From CAZFPA01 sp964520975 (GTDB taxonomy: Bacteria > Bacillota > Negativicutes > Selenomonadales > Selenomonadaceae): a DNA stretch of 56,804 nucleotides. The stretch lies in assembly GCA_964520975.1 (NCBI GenBank), contig CAZFPA010000008.1, forward strand, positions 1 to 56,804, in the 5' to 3' direction. Positions 24,696 to 32,194 of this stretch are shown here, piece after piece (within the stretch, counting starts at the first letter, position 1; each line of letters starts with the position of its first letter). The notes under the pieces were generated by a model. That model did not search any database. It was not told the origin of the DNA and saw only the letters and a list, made by a program, of their open reading frames with translations. The position numbers and the translations under genes are program-made.

Positions 24696-24881
24696 ATGGA
24701 AAACAATAAGCAGAATATGAGTGAAAATAAAAGTTGGACGACGACTCCGGGCTGGAGCGGTTACGTCGCAGAAAAGGAGCACGGTGCTGAGAATGGGACA
24801 AAGCCTTCTGTGGATAAGAAGGACGGGAGCTGGACCTGCACACCGGGCTGGTGCGGATACGTAAAGCACGACGAGAAATAA
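24696..24881 (+). CDS. 61-residue tandem-repeat protein, unknown function
   Basis: I do not recognise this protein. It carries two copies of a 12-residue module: SWTTTPGWSGYV (13-24) and SWTCTPGWCGYV (45-56). They are joined by a charged Lys/Glu/Asn-rich linker. The second copy has C48 and C53 exactly where the first has T16 and S21. There is no signal peptide or membrane span. An ideal AAGGAGGAA precedes the ATG, the promoter matches consensus and a strong terminator follows, so it is probably an abundant single-gene transcript. Its neighbours are mdh and a thioredoxin-reductase-like gene. A redox-active or metal-binding peptide is possible; no peptide-modifying enzyme is nearby. Confidence 0.8.
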   Translation: MENNKQNMSENKSWTTTPGWSGYVAEKEHGAENGTKPSVDKKDGSWTCTPGWCGYVKHDEK

Positions 24882-24892
24882 TAAGGCCAGAA

Positions 24893-24922
24893 AAGGATTG
24901 CCGTTGCGGCAGTCCTTTTTTT
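24893..24922 (+). terminator. Intrinsic terminator after the 61-residue protein gene
   Basis: AAGGATTGCC/GGCAGTCCTT stem (one G-T pair), five-base loop and a seven-T run. Confidence 0.92.
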
Positions 24923-24936
24923 GTAATTGAATCACA
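24922..24936 (+). promoter_or_regulatory. Predicted Crp/Fnr operator upstream of trxB
   Basis: The 15-bp imperfect dyad TGTAATTGAATCACA recurs with one change upstream of trxA. Its centre (24929) is 29 bp before the trxB -10, that is near -41 from the expected start, the class II activator position. Confidence 0.6.
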
Positions 24937-24963
24937 GACAAGTGGCGGGGAAACCGTTATAAT
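24935..24963 (+). promoter_or_regulatory. trxB promoter
   Basis: Consensus TATAAT (24958-24963) but a poor -35 (CAGACA, 24935-24940), as expected for an activator-dependent promoter. The predicted operator overlaps the -35. Confidence 0.6.
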
Positions 24964-24990
24964 AAAGATAAATGAAATGGGGGCGATGGT

Positions 24991-25866
24991 ATGGCAGGAA
25001 AAATCGTGATCATAGGCTCTGGTCCGGCGGGAGTTTCAGCGGCGCTTTACGTTCAGCGGGCCGGTATGCAGGCCGTGGTGATCTCTCGCGGCAGCGGTTC
25101 GTTGGAGAAGGCTGAGAAAATTGAGAATTACTATGGCTTTGCTGAGCCATTGACGGGAGCAGAGCTCGAGGCTGCCGGTATTGCTGGCGCAAAGCGCCTT
25201 GGCGTGCAGTTTATCGAGGATGAGGTCGTCTGGCTGGGCATGAATGACAGCTTCACGGGTTTTGTCGTCAAGACGGCTGTGGCAGAATATGCGGCAGATA
25301 GTGTGATCCTCGCAGCCGGTGCTGCCCGCAGAGCGCCAAAGCTTCCGGGAATCAAAGAGCTGGAGGGGCGCGGCGTGAGTTATTGTGCTACCTGCGATGC
25401 CTTTTTTTATCGGGGCAAGCGGGCGGCTGTGCTGGGAAATGGCGAGTATGCGCTGCATGAGGCGGAGACATTGGTGCCGCATGCGGCTAAGGTGCTTCTG
25501 TTCACGGATGGACAGGAACCGGAATTCACGGTGCCGGAGCATATCGAGCTGCACAGGGAACGCCTGGCCGGTATCGCCGGGGAAAGCCGGGTGAATGGCC
25601 TGGAACTGGAAAACGGAACGGTGATTCCTACGGATGGCGTCTTTGTGGCTTATGGCACCGCGGGGAGCACGGAGCTCGCCCGCAAGATCGGCGCCGCCAT
25701 TCAGGATGGGCATCTGCAGGTCGATACCGCGATGGCGACGAATGTGCCGGGGCTCTTCGCTGCCGGCGACTGCACCGGCGGTCTGCTGCAGGTGGCAAAG
25801 GCGGTATATGAAGGCGCCGCGGCGGGGCTTTCCGCAATCAAATACGTACGGAGCAAAAAGGAATAG
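24991..25866 (+). CDS. trxB: Thioredoxin reductase-like flavoprotein lacking canonical NADPH motifs
   Basis: A 291-residue TrxB-family flavoprotein. FAD-binding GSGPAGVSAA is at the N-terminus, the redox pair C132/C135 (CATC) lies in the middle, and the C-terminal FAD motif is GLFAAGDCTGG. The second nucleotide-binding site is abnormal: GNGEYA replaces GGGDSA and the arginine-rich HRRxxxR segment is absent. This resembles ferredoxin- or flavin-dependent thioredoxin reductases described in clostridia, so the electron donor may not be NADPH; that is inference. It shares a predicted operon with the Crp/Fnr gene 16 nt downstream, and a predicted operator with thioredoxin. Confidence 0.85.
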   Translation: MAGKIVIIGSGPAGVSAALYVQRAGMQAVVISRGSGSLEKAEKIENYYGFAEPLTGAELEAAGIAGAKRLGVQFIEDEVVWLGMNDSFTGFVVKTAVAEYAADSVILAAGAARRAPKLPGIKELEGRGVSYCATCDAFFYRGKRAAVLGNGEYALHEAETLVPHAAKVLLFTDGQEPEFTVPEHIELHRERLAGIAGESRVNGLELENGTVIPTDGVFVAYGTAGSTELARKIGAAIQDGHLQVDTAMATNVPGLFAAGDCTGGLLQVAKAVYEGAAAGLSAIKYVRSKKE

Positions 25867-25882
25867 GATTGGAGCAGTGAGC

Positions 25883-26560
25883 ATGCAGAGAAATGAAGCA
25901 ACGGATCTTTTCATACAGCATTTTTCCTTTTGGAAGGAGCTGACAGAGGCACAGAAGACCGAGCTCTGTGAGCATACCGGGCCGATGCACTACAAAAAAG
26001 GACAGCAGATATACCGGGGCGGGGACGACTGCCTCGGTGTACTGCTGATTAAAAAGGGGCAGCTGCGGGCGTATACGTTGTCCGAGGATGGTCGGGAGGT
26101 TACCCTGTACCGGCTGTTTTCCGATGATGTGGCAATTTTGACAGTATCCTGTGCGCTGCAGTCCGTGACCTTTGAGGTTTTTGTGGATGCCGAGGAGGAT
26201 ACGGAAGTGCTGCAGCTGGATGCAGCGGGCTTCCGTTCTCTGTCGGCGGCGAATATCTACGTCAAGTGCTTTGGCTATGAACGCGCTTCAGCCCGGCTTT
26301 CAGAGATGCTCTGGACCCTGCAGCAGATTTTGTTTTTGAGCGCGGATAAGCGGTTGGCGATTTTTCTTTTGCAGGAAAGTGAGAAAAGAAAAAGCGGGAA
26401 GCTTTCCCTTACCCATGAGCAGATTGCACGGTATATGGGCAGCGCACGCGAGGTAGTGAGCCGCCTGCTCAAGTATTTTGCGCAGGAGGGCATGGTCGAA
26501 CTGGGGCGGGGCTCCTTGCGCCTTCTGGATCGTGAGCGTCTTGCTGCGTTGGCCCGGTAA
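25883..26560 (+). CDS. Crp/Fnr-family transcriptional regulator
   Basis: 225 residues: an N-terminal cNMP-binding-like beta-barrel (about 1-115), a long dimer helix, and a C-terminal Crp-type winged HTH (about 172-215). The recognition helix SAREVVSRLLK places R189, E190 and R194 where CRP has the R180, E181 and R185 that read TGTGA. The barrel lacks CRP's cAMP-binding Arg/Ser cassette, and four scattered Cys (29, 50, 90, 129) could sense redox state. ATG at 25883, 8 nt after GGAGC. It is probably cotranscribed with trxB and predicted here to bind the dyads at trxB and trxA. Confidence 0.88.
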   Translation: MQRNEATDLFIQHFSFWKELTEAQKTELCEHTGPMHYKKGQQIYRGGDDCLGVLLIKKGQLRAYTLSEDGREVTLYRLFSDDVAILTVSCALQSVTFEVFVDAEEDTEVLQLDAAGFRSLSAANIYVKCFGYERASARLSEMLWTLQQILFLSADKRLAIFLLQESEKRKSGKLSLTHEQIARYMGSAREVVSRLLKYFAQEGMVELGRGSLRLLDRERLAALAR

Positions 26561-26569
26561 AATAGCACG

Positions 26570-26604
26570 AAAAAAGGAGAAGGCGGGGGCCTTCTCCTTT
26601 TTTC
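26570..26604. terminator. Bidirectional terminator between the Crp/Fnr gene and trxA
   Basis: AAAGGAGAAGGC/GCCTTCTCCTTT stem with A-run and T-run on opposite sides, so it can serve both convergent transcripts. Confidence 0.92.
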
Positions 26605-26618
26605 TGAGATTTGAGGGA

Positions 26619-26927
26619 TTATTTTAAGAGGTTCAGAATGGATTCCTTAGGTTGTACACCCAGGGAAGAATTCAGCAGCTTGCCGTCTTTGAAGCTGATG
26701 AGCGTAGGGATACTCATGATATCATACTTCTGTGCGAGCTCAGGCTGCTCGTCCACATTGACCTTGCAGACTTTGATGGAAGGGGTTTCTTCGGCTATTT
26801 CATCGACGACAGGGGAGAGCATGCGGCAGGGACCGCACCAGCTGGCCCAAAAATCGATGAGAACAGGCTTATCTGCCTGCAGGACCTCCTGCGCGAAATT
26901 TTCTTTGGTAACTACTGTAACTGCCAT
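26619..26927 (-). CDS. trxA: Thioredoxin
   Basis: A 102-residue cytosolic disulfide reductase. The active site WCGPC is at 30-34 (C31, C34), with the conserved DFWASW before it and the cis-proline segment IMSIPTLISF after it. It would be reduced by the TrxB-like protein whose operon converges on it. ATG behind AAAGGAG. It is transcribed away from rubrerythrin's 3' end, from its own promoter, beneath the second copy of the predicted Crp/Fnr operator. Confidence 0.97.
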   Translation of the reverse strand: MAVTVVTKENFAQEVLQADKPVLIDFWASWCGPCRMLSPVVDEIAEETPSIKVCKVNVDEQPELAQKYDIMSIPTLISFKDGKLLNSSLGVQPKESILNLLK

Positions 26928-26959
26928 GCGAATCGCTCCTTTGTTTTCTTGATATGTTT

Positions 26960-26965
26960 ATTATA
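26960..26965 (-). promoter_or_regulatory. trxA -10 element
   Basis: Consensus TATAAT on the minus strand, about 33 bp upstream of the start codon. No acceptable -35 is found 16-18 bp upstream (CAGAAG), consistent with dependence on an activator. Confidence 0.6.
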
Positions 26966-26986
26966 ACGTATGGGGAAGAGCACTTC

Positions 26987-27001
26987 TGTAACTGAATCAC
27001 A
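26987..27001 (-). promoter_or_regulatory. Predicted Crp/Fnr operator upstream of trxA
   Basis: TGTGATTCAGTTACA on the minus strand, the same dyad as at trxB read from the other side, differing at one base. Its centre is 29 bp from the trxA -10, identical to the trxB spacing. Confidence 0.6.
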
Positions 27002-27027
27002 CAGGAAAATTTATTTTTCGGGGGAAA

Positions 27028-27062
27028 AGGAAAACCAGGCAGCCCGGGGAGACTGCCTGGTT
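27028..27062 (-). terminator. Terminator after rubrerythrin
   Basis: Perfect AACCAGGCAG/CTGCCTGGTT stem with a 10-nt loop; on the minus strand a T-rich tail follows. Confidence 0.8.
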
Positions 27063-27104
27063 CCTAAGAGGATGGTCCAAATATATAAGAGTAGGATGGG
27101 AAGC

Positions 27105-27650
27105 TTATTTATTGAAGTAGCGCTGGAGAAGACCCTTGAAGCCGCAGCCGTGACGGGCTTCATCCTTTGCCATTTCATGCACAGTATCGTGGATTGCGTC
27201 GAGATTCTGCTGTTTTGCCATGACTGCCAGCTCTTTTTTGCCAGCGCAGGCGCCATGTTCAGCATCTACACGCATTTCCAGGTTTTTCTTGGTGCTGGAG
27301 GTAACAACCTCACCCAACAGCTCAGCAAATTTTGCAGCATGTTCAGCTTCTTCAAAAGCATAGCGCTTGAAGGCTTCGGCGATTTCCGGATAGCCCTCGC
27401 GGTCAGCGACACGGCTCATAGCGAGATACATGCCAACCTCGGAGCATTCGCCGTTGAAGTTCTGACGCAGCCCCTCAACGATTTTCGGATCTACACCTTC
27501 AACGATGCCTACCCGATGTTCATCGGCAAAAACGAGATCGCCGCTCTGTTCAACGAACTTGGAAGCGGGAGCCTTACAGATCGGGCAGATGTCCGGTGCC
27601 TTTTCGCCTTCATATACATAACCACAGATGCTGCAAACAAATTTTTTCAT
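27105..27650 (-). CDS. Reverse rubrerythrin (N-terminal rubredoxin domain)
   Basis: 181 residues. A rubredoxin-like iron domain comes first (C6, C9, C22, C25), followed by a four-helix diiron ferritin-like domain with glutamate/histidine motifs (ECSEVGMYLA, EEAEHAAKF, EMAKDEARHG). In classical rubrerythrin the order is the opposite, so this is the reverse type that detoxifies hydrogen peroxide and oxygen in anaerobes such as Clostridium. Electrons probably come through rubredoxin. ATG behind CGGAGG. On the minus strand a -10 TATAAT (complement 27714-27719) has a weak -35, and CACCGG/CCGGTG (27679-27695) can form a hairpin in the leader. Confidence 0.93.
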   Translation of the reverse strand: MKKFVCSICGYVYEGEKAPDICPICKAPASKFVEQSGDLVFADEHRVGIVEGVDPKIVEGLRQNFNGECSEVGMYLAMSRVADREGYPEIAEAFKRYAFEEAEHAAKFAELLGEVVTSSTKKNLEMRVDAEHGACAGKKELAVMAKQQNLDAIHDTVHEMAKDEARHGCGFKGLLQRYFNK

Positions 27651-27713
27651 ATTCTGATTCCTCCGTTATTGTTATTATCACCGGTAGGTCCGGTGCTCAC
27701 TTGCTATGCTTTT

Positions 27714-27719
27714 ATTATA
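27714..27719 (-). promoter_or_regulatory. Rubrerythrin -10 element
   Basis: TATAAT on the minus strand, about 64 bp before the start; the matching -35 (TTTATT, 17 bp away) is poor. The trxA/trxB dyad was not found here. Confidence 0.45.
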
Positions 27720-27864
27720 GGCATTGTCTGCGGAAAAATAAATCATCGAATTTGGCAATGAGAGACGATTAGCAGCGATTAACTCCGGCGGACGGCAATA
27801 TTCATTTTTGAGCGCACTTTTTTAAAAATATTATTAATGGATAATTATTATTGAATAAGGCAGG

Positions 27865-27893
27865 TCGAAATAATTTGGCGTTTATGGTATAAT
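27865..27893 (+). promoter_or_regulatory. Promoter of the tsaE operon
   Basis: TCGAAA (27865-27870) and consensus TATAAT (27888-27893), 17-bp spacer. Upstream, 27841-27851 is ATAATTATTAT, the same core as before the 61-residue protein gene. Confidence 0.55.
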
Positions 27894-27923
27894 TGAACAT
27901 CATAGAAAATCAGGAGGGATGAT

Positions 27924-28400
27924 ATGCTGCAATGCAGAACAAGCTCTCCGGCGGAAACCGCCGCACTGGCCTTTCGGCTTGGAGAGAAAATTCCTTCCGG
28001 GACGGTTTTGTGTCTCGAGGGTGACCTCGGGGCAGGGAAGACCCTGTTTGTCCAGCATTTAGCCAGGGCTATGGGGGTGACGGACGAGGTCACGAGTCCG
28101 ACCTTTAATCTGATGAATGTCTATAAAGGAAGAATGACGATCTGTCATTTTGATCTCTATCGGCTTGAGAGCGATCTGGAGCTTGAGGAAATCGGCTTTT
28201 ATGAATATGCGGAGGACCCGGAGGGACTGGTGGTCATTGAGTGGCCCGATAAATTTCCCGATGCGTTGCCGGAGGATCATATCTATATAAAGATAGAACG
28301 TACCGCAGGCGATCCGGAGGAACGGAACATCACCTTTTCGCTGCGGGGAACCAAAGATGAAGTACTGTATAAGGAGCTGGATGGGATTTGCCAATTTTAG
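27924..28400 (+). CDS. tsaE: tRNA t6A synthesis ATPase TsaE
   Basis: The 158-residue ATPase helps TsaB and TsaD add threonylcarbamoyl to A37 of ANN-decoding tRNAs. Walker A GDLGAGKT is near residues 33-40, followed by the family's SPTFNLMNVY and HFDLYRL motifs, and VVIEWPDKF. ATG behind AGGAGGG. First gene of a tight operon: tsaB begins inside its 3' end with a 13-nt overlap. Confidence 0.95.
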   Translation: MLQCRTSSPAETAALAFRLGEKIPSGTVLCLEGDLGAGKTLFVQHLARAMGVTDEVTSPTFNLMNVYKGRMTICHFDLYRLESDLELEEIGFYEYAEDPEGLVVIEWPDKFPDALPEDHIYIKIERTAGDPEERNITFSLRGTKDEVLYKELDGICQF

Positions 28401-29095
28401 CATTGGATACCTCGACACTGGTATCGAGTGTGGCGGTAGCCACATCAAATAAACTGCTGGCGGAGCTGACGGTAGAGACACGGCTTACGCATTCCGAAAC
28501 GCTCATGCCGCATATCGAGCAGGTGCTGGCCATGGCGGATATCGACCGCAAGGACCTGGCTGGCGTCGCGGTGAGTATTGGACCGGGGTCTTTCACCGGA
28601 CTGCGCATCGGCCTGGCTACTGCCAAAGCGATGGCCTATGCACTGGACCTGCCGCTGCTGGGAGTGCCGACCATGGAGGCTTTGGCCTGTCAGTGTCCGG
28701 TGCCGGGCATCTGTGTGGTGCCGCTCATCGATGCACAGAAAGGAAATGCCTATATGGCTGTCTATAGCTGGGAGGATGGTGAGCTGGTCGAGCGGCAGGC
28801 GGTCGAGGTGCTGTCTGTCGATGAATGCCTGGCGCGCTGTGCGGCACTTGGCCGTCCGTCCATTCTGCTCGGAGATGCTGCTGTGCGCAAGGTGGCGGGG
28901 AAGAAAGAACTGCCTGCCGGTGTGCAGATTGCGATGCCGCATATTGTGATGCCGCGGGCTGCCGGAACGGCAATGCGCGGACTTCGTATGCTGGCGGCAG
29001 GTCAGGCGGGATCGGTCATGGATATGGAGCCGGTCTACATTCGCCGCTCGGAGGCTGAGGTGCTTTGGGAAAAGCGCCAGAAGGAGCAGGCATGA
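28388..29095 (+). CDS. tsaB: tRNA t6A synthesis protein TsaB
   Basis: 235 residues of the ASKHA fold, lacking metal-binding histidines and acting as the inactive partner of TsaD. The start ILALDTST and the GPGSFTGLRIGLATAKAMA motif are diagnostic. It starts with TTG inside tsaE (GGAG 10 nt upstream) and ends overlapping rimI by 4 nt (ATGA), implying translational coupling along the operon. Confidence 0.95.
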   Translation: MPILALDTSTLVSSVAVATSNKLLAELTVETRLTHSETLMPHIEQVLAMADIDRKDLAGVAVSIGPGSFTGLRIGLATAKAMAYALDLPLLGVPTMEALACQCPVPGICVVPLIDAQKGNAYMAVYSWEDGELVERQAVEVLSVDECLARCAALGRPSILLGDAAVRKVAGKKELPAGVQIAMPHIVMPRAAGTAMRGLRMLAAGQAGSVMDMEPVYIRRSEAEVLWEKRQKEQA

Positions 29096-29532
29096 TTCAT
29101 TTTCGGCAGATGACGCCGGAGGATGCGGCAGGCGTGGAGCTTGTGGAAAAGGCGTCCTTTGCAGTGCCGTGGTCACGGCAGGCGTTCTGGCAGGAGGCGG
29201 CAAGCGAGCGGGCTTACTACCTGCTGGTGCTGGAGGATGAGAAGATCATCGGCTATGCGGGGACCTGGATCATTCTCGATGAGGCACAGATTACGAATGT
29301 AGCGATAGCACCGGAATATCGCGGTCGCGGTATCGGCAGCCAGCTCATGGCTGCGCTCATCCAGGCGGTGAAAGCCAGGGGGGCGACGGCTATGACCCTG
29401 GAGGTCCGGCCCTCGAATGCGGCGGCCATCGCGCTCTATACGAGCTTTGGCTTCCGTGATACCGGCCGGCGTCCTGGTTATTACCAGGACAATGGCGAAG
29501 ATGCCATCATCATGTGGAATACGAAATTGTGA
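29092..29532 (+). CDS. rimI: Ribosomal protein-alanine N-acetyltransferase RimI
   Basis: 146-residue GNAT acetyltransferase. The acetyl-CoA pyrophosphate loop is RGRGIGSQL, preceded by ITNVAIAPEY, with the C-terminal LYTSFGFRDTGRRPGYY typical of RimI, which acetylates the N-terminal alanine of ribosomal protein S18. ATG overlaps the tsaB stop codon. The tsaB-rimI-tsaD arrangement is common in Firmicutes. Longer in-frame starts within tsaB are unlikely because the ribosome-binding site AAGGAGCAGG sits just before this ATG. Confidence 0.92.
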   Translation: MIHFRQMTPEDAAGVELVEKASFAVPWSRQAFWQEAASERAYYLLVLEDEKIIGYAGTWIILDEAQITNVAIAPEYRGRGIGSQLMAALIQAVKARGATAMTLEVRPSNAAAIALYTSFGFRDTGRRPGYYQDNGEDAIIMWNTKL

Positions 29533-29550
29533 GGAATGTGGAGGACTATT

Positions 29551-30585
29551 TTGGAAGAAGAAATTTTGACGCTGGCCATCGAGTCGAGCTGCGATGAAAC
29601 ATCCGCAGCTGTGCTGCGCGGCGGCCGCTGCGTTTTATCGAATATCATTTCGACGCAGATTCCGGTGCACCAGAAATTTGGTGGTGTCGTGCCGGAAATC
29701 GCGTCACGCAAGCATATCGTGAATATCATGCCCGTCATTGATGAGGCGCTGCGGAAGGCAGAGGTTTCGCTGGCGGATATCCAGCAGGTGGCCGTGACCT
29801 ATGGGCCGGGGCTCGTGGGCGCCCTGCTCGTCGGAGTGTCAGCGGCAAAATCACTGGCCTTTTCGCTGGGCGTACCGCTCATCGGCGTGAACCATCTGGA
29901 AGGGCATATCTTTGCGAACTTCCTGAGTGCGCCGGAGCTGGAACCGCCGTTTATGGCACTCGTGGTGTCCGGTGGGCATACCTCGCTCGTCCATGTCAAG
30001 GGCTACAATCATTTCTCGCTCATGGGACAGACGCGGGATGATGCGGCTGGCGAGGCGTTTGATAAGGTCGCACGGGTCATGGGGCTGCCGTATCCGGGGG
30101 GGCCGCAGATCGACCGCCTCGCGAAAGAGGGAAATCCGCAGGCGATTGATTTCCCTAAGGCGCTGCAGGAAAAGGGAAATTACGAATTCAGCTTCAGTGG
30201 ACTGAAATCCGCGGTGCTGAATTATCTCAACAGCATGAAGCTCAAGGGACAGGAAATCAACAAGGCTGATGTAGCGGCATCCTTCCAGAATTCGGTGATT
30301 GAGGTGCTCATTGCCAAGGCGATGGAAGCCATGGAGCAGACGGGTATGGATACTCTGGTGCTGGCTGGCGGCGTTGCCGCGAACAGTGCCCTGGAGTCGC
30401 GGCTGCGGGCAGCTGCGGAGGCCCGCGGGGTGAAGTTCTATTATCCGAGTCATATCCTGTGTACGGACAATGCGGCCATGATTGGCTGCCGGGCCTATTA
30501 TCAGGGACAGGCCGGCGGTTATTCGGATCTGTATCTCAATGCGGTGCCGGGGCTGAAGCTGCAGGATGTTGCGGCAAAGGCCTGA
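29551..30585 (+). CDS. tsaD: tRNA N6-adenosine threonylcarbamoyltransferase TsaD
   Basis: 344 residues. This catalytic subunit transfers threonylcarbamoyl from its adenylate to tRNA A37. AIESSCDETS opens the protein, the metal ligands are the two histidines of NHLEGH, and GGHTSLVHV and LAGGVAANSALE are ASKHA motifs. The TTG at 29551 has GGAGG at 6 nt; an ATG five codons upstream at 29536 has poor spacing. Last gene of the operon; a hairpin with a T-rich tail follows. Confidence 0.95.
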   Translation: MEEEILTLAIESSCDETSAAVLRGGRCVLSNIISTQIPVHQKFGGVVPEIASRKHIVNIMPVIDEALRKAEVSLADIQQVAVTYGPGLVGALLVGVSAAKSLAFSLGVPLIGVNHLEGHIFANFLSAPELEPPFMALVVSGGHTSLVHVKGYNHFSLMGQTRDDAAGEAFDKVARVMGLPYPGGPQIDRLAKEGNPQAIDFPKALQEKGNYEFSFSGLKSAVLNYLNSMKLKGQEINKADVAASFQNSVIEVLIAKAMEAMEQTGMDTLVLAGGVAANSALESRLRAAAEARGVKFYYPSHILCTDNAAMIGCRAYYQGQAGGYSDLYLNAVPGLKLQDVAAKA

Positions 30586-30615
30586 GGCGGCGGAAAACAA
30601 TATAGTGAGCCATTC

Positions 30616-30681
30616 AAAGGAGAATGGGGAAAGAGATCTGTTTTTTGACGGGTTTTCTTTCTTCTGTTCTCCTTTTGTTTT
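30616..30681 (+). terminator. Terminator after tsaD
   Basis: AAAGGAGAA (30616-30624) pairs perfectly with TTCTCCTTT (30667-30675) around a long loop that itself contains a GAAAGA/TCTTTC stem, followed by a T-rich tail. The long loop makes it less certain. Confidence 0.55.
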
Positions 30682-30769
30682 TGCATACAATATTTTTATG
30701 GTAGAAAGAGAGGGAAAAACAGGAATTTAGAGGGAAAACGATGAAAGTAACAGCATGGGGGTAATGACA

Positions 30770-32194
30770 ATGGAAACTTTGGCAGAGTATTGCCGTACCT
30801 ATACGAAACTGACGGCTATGCAGTGTGAGCTTTTAAAGCGCATGAGTATCTGCTTTCCTTTTGCGGCGGATCTCACGCATGCACATGTGAGTGTCTATGC
30901 GATGGCGTCTGAGCCCGGACATTTTGTGGTGCTGTCCCATGACAAGCCGCATACGATCTTCAGCCCGGCGGAACTGGCCTCACCGGGGCGCGTGGTGCCA
31001 ATGATCGAGGAGCCGCTGGTGAGCTATACGATGCGCACGGGCAAGCCCATCCACGGAAAACGGGAATGGACCTTCGGCAGCAGTCTCGATATGCATACCT
31101 TTGCAATTCACGATGGCGCGAATGTGATTGCTGTCGTGAGTTTTGAGACCAGCAGCGAGGATATCCGGGTCAGCGGCTATGCCAAGCTCCTGGAAACGGC
31201 CCGGCTCATCCTGATCAATGCCCGTAAGAATCTGGAGCGGGATATGTACCGTTCCATATCCTCCAGTGACGGCATTATCATCACGGATAACAACAATCGC
31301 ATTATCTTTGCAAATATCGCGGCGGTGCGCATCTATAAGGTGCTTGGCGTCGCAAATCTCATCGGCTGCCATCTCTTTGATCGGCAGCTCACGATGCACA
31401 TCACCAAGGAAACGATCGCGAGCCGTCGTCCTTATGAAAAGGAGCTGGAGGCTGGCGGGCTGGTGCTGGTGCAGCGGAATATACCCATCATGGAGGGCGG
31501 TGCACTGCAGCGCCGGGTCGTGGTGATTTCCGATGTGACCGAGGTGCGCCAGAAGGATAAGGAAATCCTCGTAAAATCAGCAGTTATCCAGGAAATCCAT
31601 CATCGGGTCAAGAACAACCTGCAGACGATTGCGAGCCTGCTGCGGCTGCAGGCCCGGCGTTCGAAATCTCCGGAGGTCAAGGCGGCCCTCAAGGAGAGTG
31701 TAAACCGCATTCTGAGCATATCGGTTGTGCATGAATTCCTTTCCCAGCAGGACGCCGAGCACATCGATGTCGTCGAGGTGACACGGAATATCCTGGAGCT
31801 TGTTGCACAGAATATGGTGGATCCGGAATTTGTTCTGGAAACGAAGTTTACGGGACCGGATATCATCCTGCCCTCGCACCAGGCCAGCAACCTGGCACTC
31901 ATTGTCAACGAGCTCATACTCAATTCGCTGGAGCATGCGTTCCAGCAGCAGAAGACCGGGCTCATTGGTCTCGATATCCGTCGGGGCGAGCAGGCGTATT
32001 TCCTTGATCTGTACGATAATGGCAGCGGCATTCCGGAGGACTTTGATGTCAGCCGGGCAAAATCGCTTGGTCTGCAGATTGTGCGCACGCTCATTGTTGA
32101 TGATATGGGAGGAACCTTTGCACTCGTGAAGGATCATGGAACGCATGCCCGGATAACGATTCCGCGCACGCTAGAGGAGGAAGCTGAAAAATGA
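30770..32194 (+). CDS. Sensor histidine kinase, PdtaS-like
   Basis: A soluble kinase of 474 residues with no membrane span. In order: a GAF-like H_kinase_N sensor domain (about 1-150), a PAS domain (about 155-260, IIITDNNNRIIFANIAAV), a HisKA_2 phosphoacceptor segment HHRVKNNLQ near 277-285, and a HATPase with NELILNSLEHAF, DNGSGIP and LGLQIV. This is the layout of PdtaS, which signals to ANTAR-type antiterminators; the gene downstream encodes exactly that and overlaps by 4 nt. The start is uncertain: ATG codons at 30755, 30764 and 30770 are in frame. A 7-codon reading frame (30741-30764) overlaps the second of these. Confidence 0.9.
   Translation: METLAEYCRTYTKLTAMQCELLKRMSICFPFAADLTHAHVSVYAMASEPGHFVVLSHDKPHTIFSPAELASPGRVVPMIEEPLVSYTMRTGKPIHGKREWTFGSSLDMHTFAIHDGANVIAVVSFETSSEDIRVSGYAKLLETARLILINARKNLERDMYRSISSSDGIIITDNNNRIIFANIAAVRIYKVLGVANLIGCHLFDRQLTMHITKETIASRRPYEKELEAGGLVLVQRNIPIMEGGALQRRVVVISDVTEVRQKDKEILVKSAVIQEIHHRVKNNLQTIASLLRLQARRSKSPEVKAALKESVNRILSISVVHEFLSQQDAEHIDVVEVTRNILELVAQNMVDPEFVLETKFTGPDIILPSHQASNLALIVNELILNSLEHAFQQQKTGLIGLDIRRGEQAYFLDLYDNGSGIPEDFDVSRAKSLGLQIVRTLIVDDMGGTFALVKDHGTHARITIPRTLEEEAEK

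Noticed and set aside
24696..24881. The 61-residue protein as a lanthipeptide or other RiPP precursor
   Set aside because: The Thr/Ser and Cys pairing is suggestive, but no modification enzyme, leader cleavage motif or exporter is in the neighbourhood.
24922..24940. trxB upstream dyad as a Rex (NADH-sensing) site
   Set aside because: The Rex consensus is an 18-bp TTGTGAA-N4-TTCACAA; the half-sites here are one base closer and diverge at several positions, while the spacing to the -10 fits Crp/Fnr.
25634..25882. Upstream extension of the Crp/Fnr frame into trxB
   Set aside because: The extra residues overlap trxB out of frame and do not resemble the family; the ATG at 25883 has a proper ribosome-binding site.
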